Source: Bacteroidales bacterium (GTDB lineage Bacteria; Bacteroidota; Bacteroidia; Bacteroidales; UBA4417). From it: a stretch of DNA of 64,000 nt. Location of the stretch: positions 1-64,000 of the forward strand of contig JAURYB010000054.1 in assembly GCA_030654075.1 (NCBI GenBank), written 5' to 3'. The notes beneath the pieces are model-generated. The model did no database searches and had not been told where the DNA came from. It was given only the letters and a program-made list of their open reading frames with translations. The position numbers were made by a program, and so were the translations under genes. Below, piece after piece: positions 7,901 to 17,776 of the stretch; the first letter of the stretch is position 1, and every line of letters starts with the position of its first letter.

Positions 7901-10153
7901 ATGAAGAATAAAATTTTCCGGATCCTACTTATTCCGGCATTTGCCATCTTTTTTTCACAATATACTTTTTCACAAAAAGTATTCACTCCCGCTGATTACG
8001 AACAGGCTGATTCCCTGGCTGATCTCTTTAACAAGAAAGTGTTTCACTCCGTTCAGAAAGTAAATTGGGTGAAAGACAAGCCGGTATTCTGGTATTCAAC
8101 CTTAACGATGAATGGAAAAGAATTCTGGACTGTGAATGCGGAAAGGCTTACTAAAGAGAGAATTTTTAAAACAGATTCTTTGCTTCTACAGCTTACGGAC
8201 ATGACTAAAAAACCAGTTAAAAACGAGGATTTTTCACCGGTACACCCGAAACTTTCCGGTGATGCAAATCTGTTTACATTTCAGATGGATACTATGCTAT
8301 TTGCATGGGACAGGTCAAAAAAAGAATTGAAACTGACAGGATCCAAACCTGTGGACAAACCCGAAGGATACTGGGGCGAAAGGGCAGAGGATCACACTGG
8401 TCCGCCGGTAAAATCGCCGGATGGTAATTGGATCGCTTTTATTCGTGAAAACAATGTTTTTGTAAAGGACTCACTGGGTAAAACCCAGGTTCAGCTGAGT
8501 TTTGATGGCTCTGTGGGCGATTATTATTCAGCTGAATTATTCTGGTCGCCGGACTCGAAGAAACTGGCCGGGACAAAAGTTCGTGCTGAAATACCACATT
8601 ACATTTATTTCGTTGAATCATCACCTTCCGACCAGCTTCAGCCCAAACTCCAGAAACGCTTTTATCCAAAAGCCGGCGATGCATTGCCAATCAGCAGCCC
8701 GGTGCTTTTTGACATAGAAGAAAAAAAACAGATTGAAGTAGATGGAACGCCTTTTCTGAACCAGTTTACAATGGGCAACCTGGAGTGGCGTAAAGATAAC
8801 CGGGCTTTTACTTTTGAGTTTAATCAGCGCGGTCATCAGCGGTACCAGGTAGTTGAGGTCAACGCTGCTTCAGGGGATTGTAAAGTGTTGATTGACGAAA
8901 AATCGAAAACATTTATAGATTACAGCAGCAAACTTTCGAGGCATGATGTTGACGATGGCAGGGAAATTATCTGGACTTCGGAACGCGACGGCTGGAACCA
9001 TATGTATTTGTATAATGGTTTTGGAATTCTGACAGGCCAGATTACCAGCGGTGAATGGGTAGTGCGTGATGTCGTAAAAGTTTTTGATTCAACCCGCCAG
9101 ATTATATTTACCGCAAGCGGAAAAAATCCCGGCGAAGATCCTTACCAGGTTCATTATTACCGAACTGATTTCGAAGGTGCTAATATGAAGGAACTTACCC
9201 CTTTGCCTGCAAATCACCAGGCTGAATTTTCGACTGATTACAGGTTTATGACCGACATTTATTCCCGTGTGGATATGCCTCCGACCACCGTGCTTCGCGA
9301 TGCCGTTACCGGAAAAATATTGTTGATCGTTGAGCAGGCTGATATCAGCGATCTGAAGAGTATCGGGTGGAAGTTGCCGGAAGTTTTCTCGGCCAAAGGC
9401 CGCGATGGAATTACCGATATATGGGGAATGATCTATCGCCCGACGAGTTTTGATTCTACTAAAAAATATCCCATCATCGAATATATCTATGCCGGACCTC
9501 ATAGTTCATTTGTCCCTAAAAATTTCAGTGCTTCTTACAGAACCTATGCTGCTTTGGCAGAACTTGGATTTATTGTAGTACAGATAGATGGCATGGGAAC
9601 ATCAAACCGTTCAAAAGCCTTTCACGATGTATGCTGGCGCAACCTGAAAGATGCCGGATTTCCCGACAGGATTCTGTGGATAAAAGCTGCAGCACGAAAA
9701 TATGCGTATATGGATACCACTCGTGTCGGCATTTTCGGCGGCTCAGCCGGAGGGCAGAGTTCTACCGGGGCGTTGTTGTTTCACCCTGATTTTTACAAAG
9801 CCGCAGTTTCATCCTGCGGTTGTCACGATAACCGTATGGACAAAATATGGTGGAACGAGCAATGGATGGGTTACCCTGTGGGACCGTGGTATGCAGACAA
9901 TTCAAATGTTACCAATGCCCATTTTCTTAAAGGAAACCTTATGTTGCTGGTTGGCGAACTGGACGATAATGTGGATCCGGCTTCAACCATTCAACTCTGT
10001 GATGCACTTATAAAAGCCGACAAAGATTTTGAACTCGTAATGCTTCCGGGCATGAACCACACCGGTGGCGGGAAATACGGCGAACGCAAACGAAGGGATT
10101 TCTTTGTAAAAAACCTTTTAAATGCTATACCACCGGTTTGGAATGAAGAATAA
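7901..10153 (+). CDS. S9 family (DPP4-like) secreted serine peptidase
   Basis: 750 residues with signal peptide (ends near YTFSQ). The N-terminal half (about 80-500) is the beta-propeller of DPP4-type S9 peptidases. The C-terminal alpha/beta-hydrolase domain has the triad S615 (GGSAGG), D688 (LDDNVD) and H720 (GMNHT). DPP4-type enzymes remove dipeptides, usually after Pro or Ala, from peptide N-termini in the periplasm. It lies between GH27 (22 bases upstream) and a GH127-like gene (29 bases downstream) with no terminator, so the three look co-transcribed. A peptidase embedded in a glycosidase operon suggests a glycoprotein or peptide-bearing substrate. Exact residue preference is inferred from family only. 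Confidence 0.87.
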   Translation: MKNKIFRILLIPAFAIFFSQYTFSQKVFTPADYEQADSLADLFNKKVFHSVQKVNWVKDKPVFWYSTLTMNGKEFWTVNAERLTKERIFKTDSLLLQLTDMTKKPVKNEDFSPVHPKLSGDANLFTFQMDTMLFAWDRSKKELKLTGSKPVDKPEGYWGERAEDHTGPPVKSPDGNWIAFIRENNVFVKDSLGKTQVQLSFDGSVGDYYSAELFWSPDSKKLAGTKVRAEIPHYIYFVESSPSDQLQPKLQKRFYPKAGDALPISSPVLFDIEEKKQIEVDGTPFLNQFTMGNLEWRKDNRAFTFEFNQRGHQRYQVVEVNAASGDCKVLIDEKSKTFIDYSSKLSRHDVDDGREIIWTSERDGWNHMYLYNGFGILTGQITSGEWVVRDVVKVFDSTRQIIFTASGKNPGEDPYQVHYYRTDFEGANMKELTPLPANHQAEFSTDYRFMTDIYSRVDMPPTTVLRDAVTGKILLIVEQADISDLKSIGWKLPEVFSAKGRDGITDIWGMIYRPTSFDSTKKYPIIEYIYAGPHSSFVPKNFSASYRTYAALAELGFIVVQIDGMGTSNRSKAFHDVCWRNLKDAGFPDRILWIKAAARKYAYMDTTRVGIFGGSAGGQSSTGALLFHPDFYKAAVSSCGCHDNRMDKIWWNEQWMGYPVGPWYADNSNVTNAHFLKGNLMLLVGELDDNVDPASTIQLCDALIKADKDFELVMLPGMNHTGGGKYGERKRRDFFVKNLLNAIPPVWNEE

Positions 10154-10182
10154 AATATAGCAAGCCAAAATAGAATAGAGTT

Positions 10183-12204
10183 ATGAACCTGATAAAATTA
10201 CTTGTAACGATTACCATGCTGGTTGCCTTGGTTTCACTGGCCTCTTTTGCACAAAAGCAAAACTTCACTGGTTTGTATACAGGTAACCGGGTACCGCTTG
10301 TTCAGCAACAATATATTCCACTGCCATTGGGAAGTATAAAACCTGCCGGCCATTTACTCAATATGCTTGAACTCCAGCGCGATGGGCTAACCGGGAATCT
10401 CGATAGCATCTACAAATTGGTTTGTGGTTCGGATAACGGATGGCTCGGTGGCACCGGCGATTGCTGGGAACGTGGACCTTACTGGATCGACGGACTTGTT
10501 CCCCTGGCATATATTCTCGACGATTCAAAACTGAAAGCAAAAGTTCAGAAATGGATAGAATGGTCAATCGAAAATCAGCGTCCGGATGGATATTTTGGTC
10601 CGTATCCCAATAAAGAAGATACTCCTAAAATCAAAGGAACCCAACAAGCCAAAAGCGAAGACTGGTGGCCTAAAATGGTGATGCTGAAAGCGATGCAGCA
10701 GTATTATTCAGCTACAGGCGACGAGCGGATTATCAAACTAATGACGAATTATTTTAAGTACCAGCTTAAAATGCTTCCGCAGTTCCCGTTAAACAACTGG
10801 ACCTGGTGGGCACAGCAGCGCGGAGGTGATAACCTGCAGATTGTGCTTTGGCTTTATAATATTACCGGCGATAAATTCCTGCTCGAACTGGGTGAACTGA
10901 TCCACAAGCAGACATCCGACTGGACGACCATCTTCACTGGCAACACTTTGCGCAAAGCCAATCCGTATGCAGACCTTCATTGTGTGAATGTTGCCCAGGG
11001 ATTAAAGGAGCCTGTAATGTATTTCCAGTTGAACGGGGATAAAAAATACAAAAAGGCCGTTCGCGAAGGACTTGATGCGCTGCGCGATGTTCATGGTTTT
11101 GTAAACGGAATGTATGGCGGTGACGAAATGCTGCATGGCAATGATCCTACACAAGGTTCGGAGTTTTGTTCGGCTGTCGAAATGATGTATTCGTTCGAAA
11201 GTATGCTACCGGTAACCGGCGATCTGTATTATGCCGATTACCTCGAAAAAATAGCTTACAATGTATTACCAACGCAGGCCGACGATAAATTTCTGAGGAA
11301 GCAGTATTACCAGCAGGTGAACCAGGTTCTTGCAACAGCCGACTACCGCCATTTTGACTGTAATTACCTGACCGGAAATGTTTTCGGCACTACAACCGGG
11401 TATCCTTGCTGTCTTACCAATATGCACCAGGGCTGGCCTAAATTTGTTCAAAATCTGTGGTATGCCACGGCTGATAAAGGTCTGGCTGCGTTGGTTTATG
11501 GTCCTTCCAGCGTGAAAGCTAAAGTTGGCAACGGGGTGGAGGTAGAGTTTACCGAAAAAACAGATTATCCTTTTTCTGACAGGATCGAATTCACATGCAA
11601 AATTAAAAAGCCAGCTAAATTCCCTTTGCACCTTCGCATTCCATCGTGGTGTGCCGAAGCCCGGATAAGCAGCAAAACGGAAATAATTCAAAAAGTTAAA
11701 GGTGGTGAAGTCGCTGTGATTGATCGTGAATGGAAAGACGGAGATGTAATTGTGCTTGAGCTTCCTATGCAAATAAAGCTTTCGCGCTGGTTCGAAAATT
11801 CATTGGGAGTTGAGCGAGGCCCGTTGGTTTACGCACTCAAAGTTGAAGAAGACTGGAAAGAGCGCAAAACGTCCGACAGTAATGATTCTTTCTGGGAAGT
11901 ATCCCCAACATCGCCCTGGAATTATGGAATTCCGGCAAAGGTTATTGACAGCCTTGATTTTTCAATTCAGGTAAATCCTAATGTTAATCTTATTCCTTGG
12001 AACCTGAAAAATGCTCCCATACAGATTACCACCAGAGGAAAGAGAATACCTTACTGGAGCTTGTATGAGAATTCAGCAGGAAAAATCCCCAATTCATCTG
12101 AGTCGAACCGTGACTGGGATACTCCAGCTGAGGACATAATTCTCATTCCATATGGGTGCACAACCATGCGGATTGCCGAGTTTCCGGTGATTAACAGACA
12201 TTAA
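10183..12204 (+). CDS. GH127-like (DUF1680) beta-L-arabinofuranosidase, secreted
   Basis: 673 residues with signal peptide (cleavage near SFAQK). It is a six-hairpin enzyme of the DUF1680 superfamily from a different branch than the gene at 1651: the zinc motif appears as E327-F-C329 and C409-C410 (YPCCLTNMHQGWPKF), so the Glu-Cys and Cys-Cys pairs are kept. The C-terminus is a short beta-sandwich without a discoidin domain. It is the last gene of the GH27-S9-GH127 unit. Likely role: removal of beta-linked L-arabinofuranose from a substrate opened by its operon partners. Members of this branch include enzymes with unsettled specificity, so the substrate is less certain than the fold. Confidence 0.8.
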   Translation: MNLIKLLVTITMLVALVSLASFAQKQNFTGLYTGNRVPLVQQQYIPLPLGSIKPAGHLLNMLELQRDGLTGNLDSIYKLVCGSDNGWLGGTGDCWERGPYWIDGLVPLAYILDDSKLKAKVQKWIEWSIENQRPDGYFGPYPNKEDTPKIKGTQQAKSEDWWPKMVMLKAMQQYYSATGDERIIKLMTNYFKYQLKMLPQFPLNNWTWWAQQRGGDNLQIVLWLYNITGDKFLLELGELIHKQTSDWTTIFTGNTLRKANPYADLHCVNVAQGLKEPVMYFQLNGDKKYKKAVREGLDALRDVHGFVNGMYGGDEMLHGNDPTQGSEFCSAVEMMYSFESMLPVTGDLYYADYLEKIAYNVLPTQADDKFLRKQYYQQVNQVLATADYRHFDCNYLTGNVFGTTTGYPCCLTNMHQGWPKFVQNLWYATADKGLAALVYGPSSVKAKVGNGVEVEFTEKTDYPFSDRIEFTCKIKKPAKFPLHLRIPSWCAEARISSKTEIIQKVKGGEVAVIDREWKDGDVIVLELPMQIKLSRWFENSLGVERGPLVYALKVEEDWKERKTSDSNDSFWEVSPTSPWNYGIPAKVIDSLDFSIQVNPNVNLIPWNLKNAPIQITTRGKRIPYWSLYENSAGKIPNSSESNRDWDTPAEDIILIPYGCTTMRIAEFPVINRH

Positions 12205-12347
12205 AAACCCGGAAATAAATTGAAGCGAAATATATCGAATAGATGATTCTTTAGAATGGAATGAGCTATTTGGGAATAGCAATTATTTTTGGATGATAGC
12301 TTCCTATTCCTTGTCACCATCCCTTGCCCGGACTTCAGAATCCCTTG

Positions 12348-12367
12348 CCCCGGCCTTCAGGCCGGGG
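12348..12367. repeat. GC-rich palindrome in the gap before the GH146-like gene
   Basis: Perfect 8-bp stem CCCCGGCC / GGCCGGGG with loop TTCA. It is preceded at about 12319-12338 by a degenerate copy of its left flank (ATCCCTTGCCCGGACTTCAG). There is no T-run, so it looks more like a dispersed palindrome than a canonical terminator, though it could stop transcription of the upstream operon. Confidence 0.5.
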
Positions 12368-12404
12368 ACATTAAAGAACAAACAATAACAATCCTTTAAA
12401 ACAA

Positions 12405-14777
12405 ATGAAAAAAAACCTTCTAATAAGTATTGCACTCCTGTTCTTCTCAATAGTGTTAAATGCCCAATCCTATGTTCCTGAACTTAAAAATGCCAGAATT
12501 AAAATTAGTCCTGTTGCTCCAATAAAGGACTACGCTTTTAACATTAAAGATGTAAAATTACTGGACGGAAGTCCGTTCAAAAATGCAATGGACAAGGATG
12601 CCGCTTATCTTTTGGTGGTTGAGCCTGATCGTCTTCTGCACCGCTTTTACCTTAATGCCGGCTTGCCAACCAAAGGCGAAATATACGGCGGCTGGGAAAG
12701 CGATGGTTTATCAGGCCATACGCTAGGGCATTACCTTTCTGCATGTGCCTTATTTTATGCCAATACAGGAAATGCTGAATTTAAAACGAGAGTAGATTAT
12801 ATTGTTTCTGAACTGGCTACCTGCCAGCAGGCCCGCAAAACAGGTTATGTAGGCGCTATCCCGAATGAGGATACACTATGGGCAAAAGTAGCGCGAGGCG
12901 AAATAAAAACAGGTGGGTTCGATCTGAACGGGTCCTGGTCGCCATGGTATACCGAACATAAAATAATGGCTGGTTTGGTAGATGCTTATCTTTATTGCAA
13001 TAATGAACAGGCATTGAAAGTTGTAACTGGTATGGCCGACTGGACCGGAAATCTGATGAATAAACTTACCGAAGAACAGCGCCTCAAAATGCTTAACTGC
13101 GAGTATGGCGGAATGCAGGATGTTCTGGTAAATATTTATTCAATTACAGGCATTAAGAAATACCTTGATCTTTCGTATAAATTTGATGATGAATTTATAA
13201 TGGGACAACTTGCCAAAGGCATTGATCCTTTGGCCGGGAAGCACTCCAATACTAACGTCCCTAAAGCAATCGGCGCTTCCCGCAGGTACGAACTTACCAA
13301 TAATGTTTCGGATCATAAAATAGCCACTTTCTTTTGGGATATCCTGGCGCATCATCATGATTATGTTATCGGAGGCAACAGCAATTACGAATACCTCGGC
13401 GAACCGGATAAACTCAACGATCGCCTGAGCGACAACACCTGCGAAACCTGCAATTCGTACAATATGCTCAAACTAACCAGGCACCTTTTCGCCTGGGAGC
13501 CCGACAGCAAACTCTTCGATTTTTACGAACGCACATTGTATAATCACATCCTTTCATCACAAAATCCGACTGACGGAATGATGTGCTATTTTACACCACT
13601 TCGTATGGGTACGCGTAAGGAATTCAGTGACCAGTTCAACACGTTTACCTGTTGCGTAGGAAGCGGAATGGAAAACCACAGTAAATATGTGGAAGCAATT
13701 TATAACGAAACTGCATCCGGTGATCTGTTGGTTAATCTCTTTATTCCTTCGGAATTAAACTGGAAAAAGCGGGATGCAATAATAAAGCTTGAAACCGGTT
13801 TCCCTTACGAGAATAAAGTTAATCTGAGTGTGAAGCTCATAAAGAACCAGGCTTTTACCATTCTTATCCGTCAGCCTGAATGGGCAAAAGGAGGAATTTC
13901 AGTTTCCGTAAATGGAAAACCGGTAAAAGCTACTGCAAACCCGAATGGTTATCTTGAAATAAAACGAAAATGGAAAAGCAACGATAAAATTGAAATCACA
14001 CTTCCGATGGATCTTCATACCGAATCCATGCCCGACAATGCCGACCGCATAGCTTTTCTGTATGGACCGATGGTGTTGGCTGCCGACCTTGGCGATTCGC
14101 TTCCGGATCCTGTTTTCGGAACGCCGGTTTTGCTTACTGATAACAGGAATATCAAAGATTGGGTGAAACCTGTTGATATGAAAACGCTGACTTTCGAAAC
14201 AAAAGGAATTGGCCAGCCTAAAGATATTACGCTTAAGCCGTTCTACACTTTATATAATAAATATTACAGCGTGTATTTTGACTTTTTTACAAAAGCGGGT
14301 TGGGTAGCTAAACAAACTGAATACGAGGCAGAGAAGAAACAGCAGCAACTGATAGAAGCCCGAACCATTGATGATTTCCGTATCGGTGAAATGCAGCCTG
14401 AACGCGATCACAACCTGGTTGCTACTGATAAATCGTATGTGGATATTGCTTTGGGCCGAACCGGACGTGAAGCAAGGCGTGAGAATAATTTTTCGTATAC
14501 CATGAAAGTTAATCCGGGTGCTGCCAATATTTTACTGCTCACCTATATTGGCGACGACAAAGACCGAAAATTCGATGTTCTGGTTGACGGAGTAAAAATT
14601 GCTTATGTTGAATGGAATGGAGGAACAACAGGTAAATTCTATGACAACGAATACATTATTCCAGCAGAGCTGATTGGCAACAAAACCTCGGTAACTGTTA
14701 AAATTGATGCAAATCATGGCAAAACTGCAGGCAGAATATTTGGAAGCAGAATATTAAAAGAACCCAATACTAAATAA
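12405..14777 (+). CDS. GH146-like beta-L-arabinofuranosidase, secreted
   Basis: 790 residues with signal peptide (ends LNAQS). The WSPWYTEHKIMAGLVDAY stretch (about residues 178-195) is the hallmark of the DUF1680 branch that contains Bacteroides GH146. Zinc residues: E347-T-C349 and C416-C417; the acid/base is likely a Glu shortly before, near E329 in NSNYEYLGE. The C-terminal part (from about 630) is a beta-sandwich region found in this branch. Characterised GH146 acts on beta-L-arabinofuranose in pectic arabinan side chains. The stop codon abuts the ATG of the next gene, so the two must be co-transcribed and probably translationally coupled. Confidence 0.82.
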   Translation: MKKNLLISIALLFFSIVLNAQSYVPELKNARIKISPVAPIKDYAFNIKDVKLLDGSPFKNAMDKDAAYLLVVEPDRLLHRFYLNAGLPTKGEIYGGWESDGLSGHTLGHYLSACALFYANTGNAEFKTRVDYIVSELATCQQARKTGYVGAIPNEDTLWAKVARGEIKTGGFDLNGSWSPWYTEHKIMAGLVDAYLYCNNEQALKVVTGMADWTGNLMNKLTEEQRLKMLNCEYGGMQDVLVNIYSITGIKKYLDLSYKFDDEFIMGQLAKGIDPLAGKHSNTNVPKAIGASRRYELTNNVSDHKIATFFWDILAHHHDYVIGGNSNYEYLGEPDKLNDRLSDNTCETCNSYNMLKLTRHLFAWEPDSKLFDFYERTLYNHILSSQNPTDGMMCYFTPLRMGTRKEFSDQFNTFTCCVGSGMENHSKYVEAIYNETASGDLLVNLFIPSELNWKKRDAIIKLETGFPYENKVNLSVKLIKNQAFTILIRQPEWAKGGISVSVNGKPVKATANPNGYLEIKRKWKSNDKIEITLPMDLHTESMPDNADRIAFLYGPMVLAADLGDSLPDPVFGTPVLLTDNRNIKDWVKPVDMKTLTFETKGIGQPKDITLKPFYTLYNKYYSVYFDFFTKAGWVAKQTEYEAEKKQQQLIEARTIDDFRIGEMQPERDHNLVATDKSYVDIALGRTGREARRENNFSYTMKVNPGAANILLLTYIGDDKDRKFDVLVDGVKIAYVEWNGGTTGKFYDNEYIIPAELIGNKTSVTVKIDANHGKTAGRIFGSRILKEPNTK

Positions 14778-17486
14778 ATGGAAATGAAAATCTTGAAAAT
14801 TATCACCTTAATTCTGACTGTTGTTTTATTTTCTATTCCTGCCATAAGCCAGGATAAGTTGAACTCAGGAATGCTAAGCAAAATGGAATTTCGTAACCTG
14901 GGAGCATACCGCGCCGGTGCCTGGGTTTCGGCTATTGCCGTTCCCGAAAATCCCGGCGAAAAGTATAAATATACATTCTTTGTTGCCGGTCGTAATGGCG
15001 GCGTTTGGAAAACCGTTAACAACGGAACTACTTTTTACCCTGTTTTTGAAAAATATGGCGTAACCACTATCGGTGCTATGGCAGTAGCACCATCAAATCC
15101 GGATGCGGTTTGGGTTGGAACCGGTGAAGCGTACAACGCCCGGTCTTCTTTTGCCGGGAACGGAATTTACAAGTCAACCGACGGCGGCGAAACGTATACC
15201 AATATGGGCTTAAAGGATTCGCATCACATTGCTAAGATTATTGTCGATCCTAAAAATGCAGATGTTGTCTATGTTGCTTCAATGGGTCATCTTTACTCAA
15301 CAAATGCCGAACGCGGTGTTATTAAAACAACCGATGGTGGAAAAACATGGGAAAAAGTTCTTTTTGTAGATGATAAAACCGGTGTGATTGATATGATCAT
15401 GGATCCGTCGAATCCTTCAGTATTATATGCTGCAGCGTATGAAAAAACACGATATCCGTGGCATTTTGAAGCTGGCGGGAAAGGCAGTGGCGTTTATAAA
15501 ACAATAGATGGCGGCAAAACCTGGTCAAAAACGCTGAGTGGTCTTCCTGATGGACAGTTGGGCCGGATCGGCCTGGCCATCAGCAATAGCAATCCCAAAA
15601 TCGTTTATGCCGTTGTCGAAAATCTGAATCCCAAAGACCCGACCAAGGAGCTTAAAACCGAAGGCATGATGAACACTTCCCGCGATAATTATTACGATCA
15701 GCTCAAAGGAGGTGAAGTTTATCGGTCGGAAAATGGTGGTCAGTCATGGCTGAAAATGAATGAAGATAAATACAATGTAAGCTCTAAAGCGGCCTATTCG
15801 TTTAACCAGATTTATTGCAATACACAAAATCCTGATAATCTTTGGGTGATAAGTGATGTCATGCATATATCGTTCGACGGCGGAAAAACATGGACAGGTT
15901 TTGAAGGTGACACCACTCATTATCTTGAGGCCATGTTTGGCGACCACCGAACCATGTGGATTGATCCACACGATGGAAATCATATGCTTTTAGGCAGTGA
16001 CGGCGGTATTTACGAAACCTTTGATGCAGGTAAAACAACCCGCCATTTTTACCAGATACCTATCGAGGAAATTTATGCCGTGGGCTATGATTTTCACACT
16101 CCCTACAACATTTACATCGGCTTGCAGGATCATGATGTATGGCGCGGGCCATCCAATAGCTGGGCCGGAGAGATTGGTCCTGAAGAGTGGACGGTTGTTG
16201 GCTCAGGTGATGGAATGTACTGCCGTGTAGATAAGGAAACCGGGCGTTGGATTTATTCAACCGGACAGTTCGGGCAGCAATTGCTTCTGGATGCGTGGAC
16301 GGGAAAATCAACGCAGATTATGCCCAAAGCGGCTGAAGGAAAACCAGCGTACCGCTATACCTGGGCTACGCCGCTTATCCTTTCACCGCACAATTCCTCC
16401 ATTGTTTATACCGCCGCACAAATGATGCTTCGCTCGGTAAACCAGGGTAAAACATGGGAAGAGATCAGCCCCGATCTTACCACCAACGATCCTGTAAAGC
16501 AGAACGGACGCGGGCATATTAAATATTGTACTATCACCACTTTTGATGAATCTCCAATACAACCTGGAATCCTTTGGGCCGGAACCGATGATGGGAAAGT
16601 TCAGTGTACATACAATAATGGTTCATCCTGGACCGATTGCACACCGGCACTAATTACAGCCGGTTGCCCTGCAGGTTTCTGGACCACACGGGTTGTTCCT
16701 TCGGCAAATGATCAGGCTACTGCTTATGTAAGTTTTTCGGGCTATACAAAAGACGATTTCAGAAGTTTGCTTTTCAAAACAACCGACAACGGGAAAACCT
16801 GGAAAACGATCAGCAGCAACCTTCCTGACCAGCCAATCAATGTTATTACCGAAGATGCTGACAACAAAAACCTGCTTTTCGTGGGAACTGATGGCGGCTT
16901 GTATGTAACTGTAAACGGCGGAACGGAATGGGTGAAATTTGAACAGATTCCGGCTGTTCCGGTAAAAGATATCGCCATACATCCCCGCGAAAACGACCTG
17001 ATCGTGGCAACATACGGCAGGGGAGTTTATATCACCAATATACTTCCCCTCAAACAACTCAATGACACAGTTTTCGCAAATCATGCCGTATTGTTTCCTG
17101 TAAAGTGCAAACCGTTAAAAAATTATTCGGATGCAGCCTGGATCGGAAACCGCCGTTTGATGGGCGATACTCATCTTTTCACACCAAATGAGCCAAATGC
17201 GTTCGAGATTTACTATTACGTAAACCAGGATCAGTTTATTGCTCCTAAGAAAAAGCAGCAACTGGTTTTGCCAGTTATCGAAGTCAGGAGCGAAGCTGAT
17301 AGTTTATTGAAATCATTCCAGGTAAAAGAATCCGGGTTCGGTAAAGTGGAGTTGCCTTTCAGAAATCTGCAAAAAGGCAGGTATTCAGTTGTTCTGAAAT
17401 CGAATGGGACAAACTATAAGCAAACAGCCGTTATAAAAGAAGCATGGCAATGGCCGGTAGGGAATTTTGATATGCAGAAGCCATAA
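14778..17486 (+). CDS. Secreted BNR/Asp-box beta-propeller protein (GH74/sortilin-like fold)
   Basis: 902 residues; signal peptide MKILKIITL...AISQD. The start at 14778 directly follows the upstream TAA; an ATG at 14784 is equally good. About ten Asp-box-like repeats are visible: YKSTDGGETY, IKTTDGGKTW, YKTIDGGKTW, YRSENGGQSW, HISFDGGKTW, FKTTDNGKTW and weaker ones, arranged as in VPS10/sortilin or GH74 double propellers. Such proteins are often annotated as glycosyl hydrolases, but I see no assignable catalytic residues, so activity is unproven. Tight coupling to the GH146-like gene suggests it binds or cuts the same substrate. Confidence 0.8.
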   Translation: MEMKILKIITLILTVVLFSIPAISQDKLNSGMLSKMEFRNLGAYRAGAWVSAIAVPENPGEKYKYTFFVAGRNGGVWKTVNNGTTFYPVFEKYGVTTIGAMAVAPSNPDAVWVGTGEAYNARSSFAGNGIYKSTDGGETYTNMGLKDSHHIAKIIVDPKNADVVYVASMGHLYSTNAERGVIKTTDGGKTWEKVLFVDDKTGVIDMIMDPSNPSVLYAAAYEKTRYPWHFEAGGKGSGVYKTIDGGKTWSKTLSGLPDGQLGRIGLAISNSNPKIVYAVVENLNPKDPTKELKTEGMMNTSRDNYYDQLKGGEVYRSENGGQSWLKMNEDKYNVSSKAAYSFNQIYCNTQNPDNLWVISDVMHISFDGGKTWTGFEGDTTHYLEAMFGDHRTMWIDPHDGNHMLLGSDGGIYETFDAGKTTRHFYQIPIEEIYAVGYDFHTPYNIYIGLQDHDVWRGPSNSWAGEIGPEEWTVVGSGDGMYCRVDKETGRWIYSTGQFGQQLLLDAWTGKSTQIMPKAAEGKPAYRYTWATPLILSPHNSSIVYTAAQMMLRSVNQGKTWEEISPDLTTNDPVKQNGRGHIKYCTITTFDESPIQPGILWAGTDDGKVQCTYNNGSSWTDCTPALITAGCPAGFWTTRVVPSANDQATAYVSFSGYTKDDFRSLLFKTTDNGKTWKTISSNLPDQPINVITEDADNKNLLFVGTDGGLYVTVNGGTEWVKFEQIPAVPVKDIAIHPRENDLIVATYGRGVYITNILPLKQLNDTVFANHAVLFPVKCKPLKNYSDAAWIGNRRLMGDTHLFTPNEPNAFEIYYYVNQDQFIAPKKKQQLVLPVIEVRSEADSLLKSFQVKESGFGKVELPFRNLQKGRYSVVLKSNGTNYKQTAVIKEAWQWPVGNFDMQKP

Positions 17487-17599
17487 AAGCTTTAATGCTT
17501 TTGGAACGCGGATGAAACGGAAAGAACGGATTCTCACTGATTTTAATGTAATGTTTTCGTAACCAATAAGTTCATCTAAACTATTGACCTGTAGTTATA

Positions 17600-17712
17600 T
17601 GCCACAGATTACGCAGATTTCACAGACAAACATTTATTAATTATGATCAAATTTCATTTAAAAAAACTGCTGAAAGCAGTTTAAATCTGTAAAATCTGCG
17701 AAATCTGTGGCA
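17600..17712. repeat. Nested inverted-repeat element between the BNR gene and GH42
   Basis: Outer arms of 27 bases (17600-17626 and 17686-17712, starting TGCCACAGATT and ending AATCTGTGGCA) pair with about three mismatches. Within the loop is a perfect 7-bp hairpin (AAACTGC / GCAGTTT, about 17665-17683). The CCACAGATT-CGCAGATT pattern is, to my knowledge, a common intergenic repeat in environmental Bacteroidota. It fills much of the 290-base gap. Confidence 0.6.
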
Positions 17713-17776
17713 AAAATGAATGTTGATACGGCTGATCTGTTACATTTTTTCTTAAACATTTGACAATTTCAAAACT

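Noticed and set aside
11266-11772. 168-codon minus-strand frame inside the GH127-like gene
   Set aside because: Shadow of a well-supported enzyme gene on the other strand; no independent signature.
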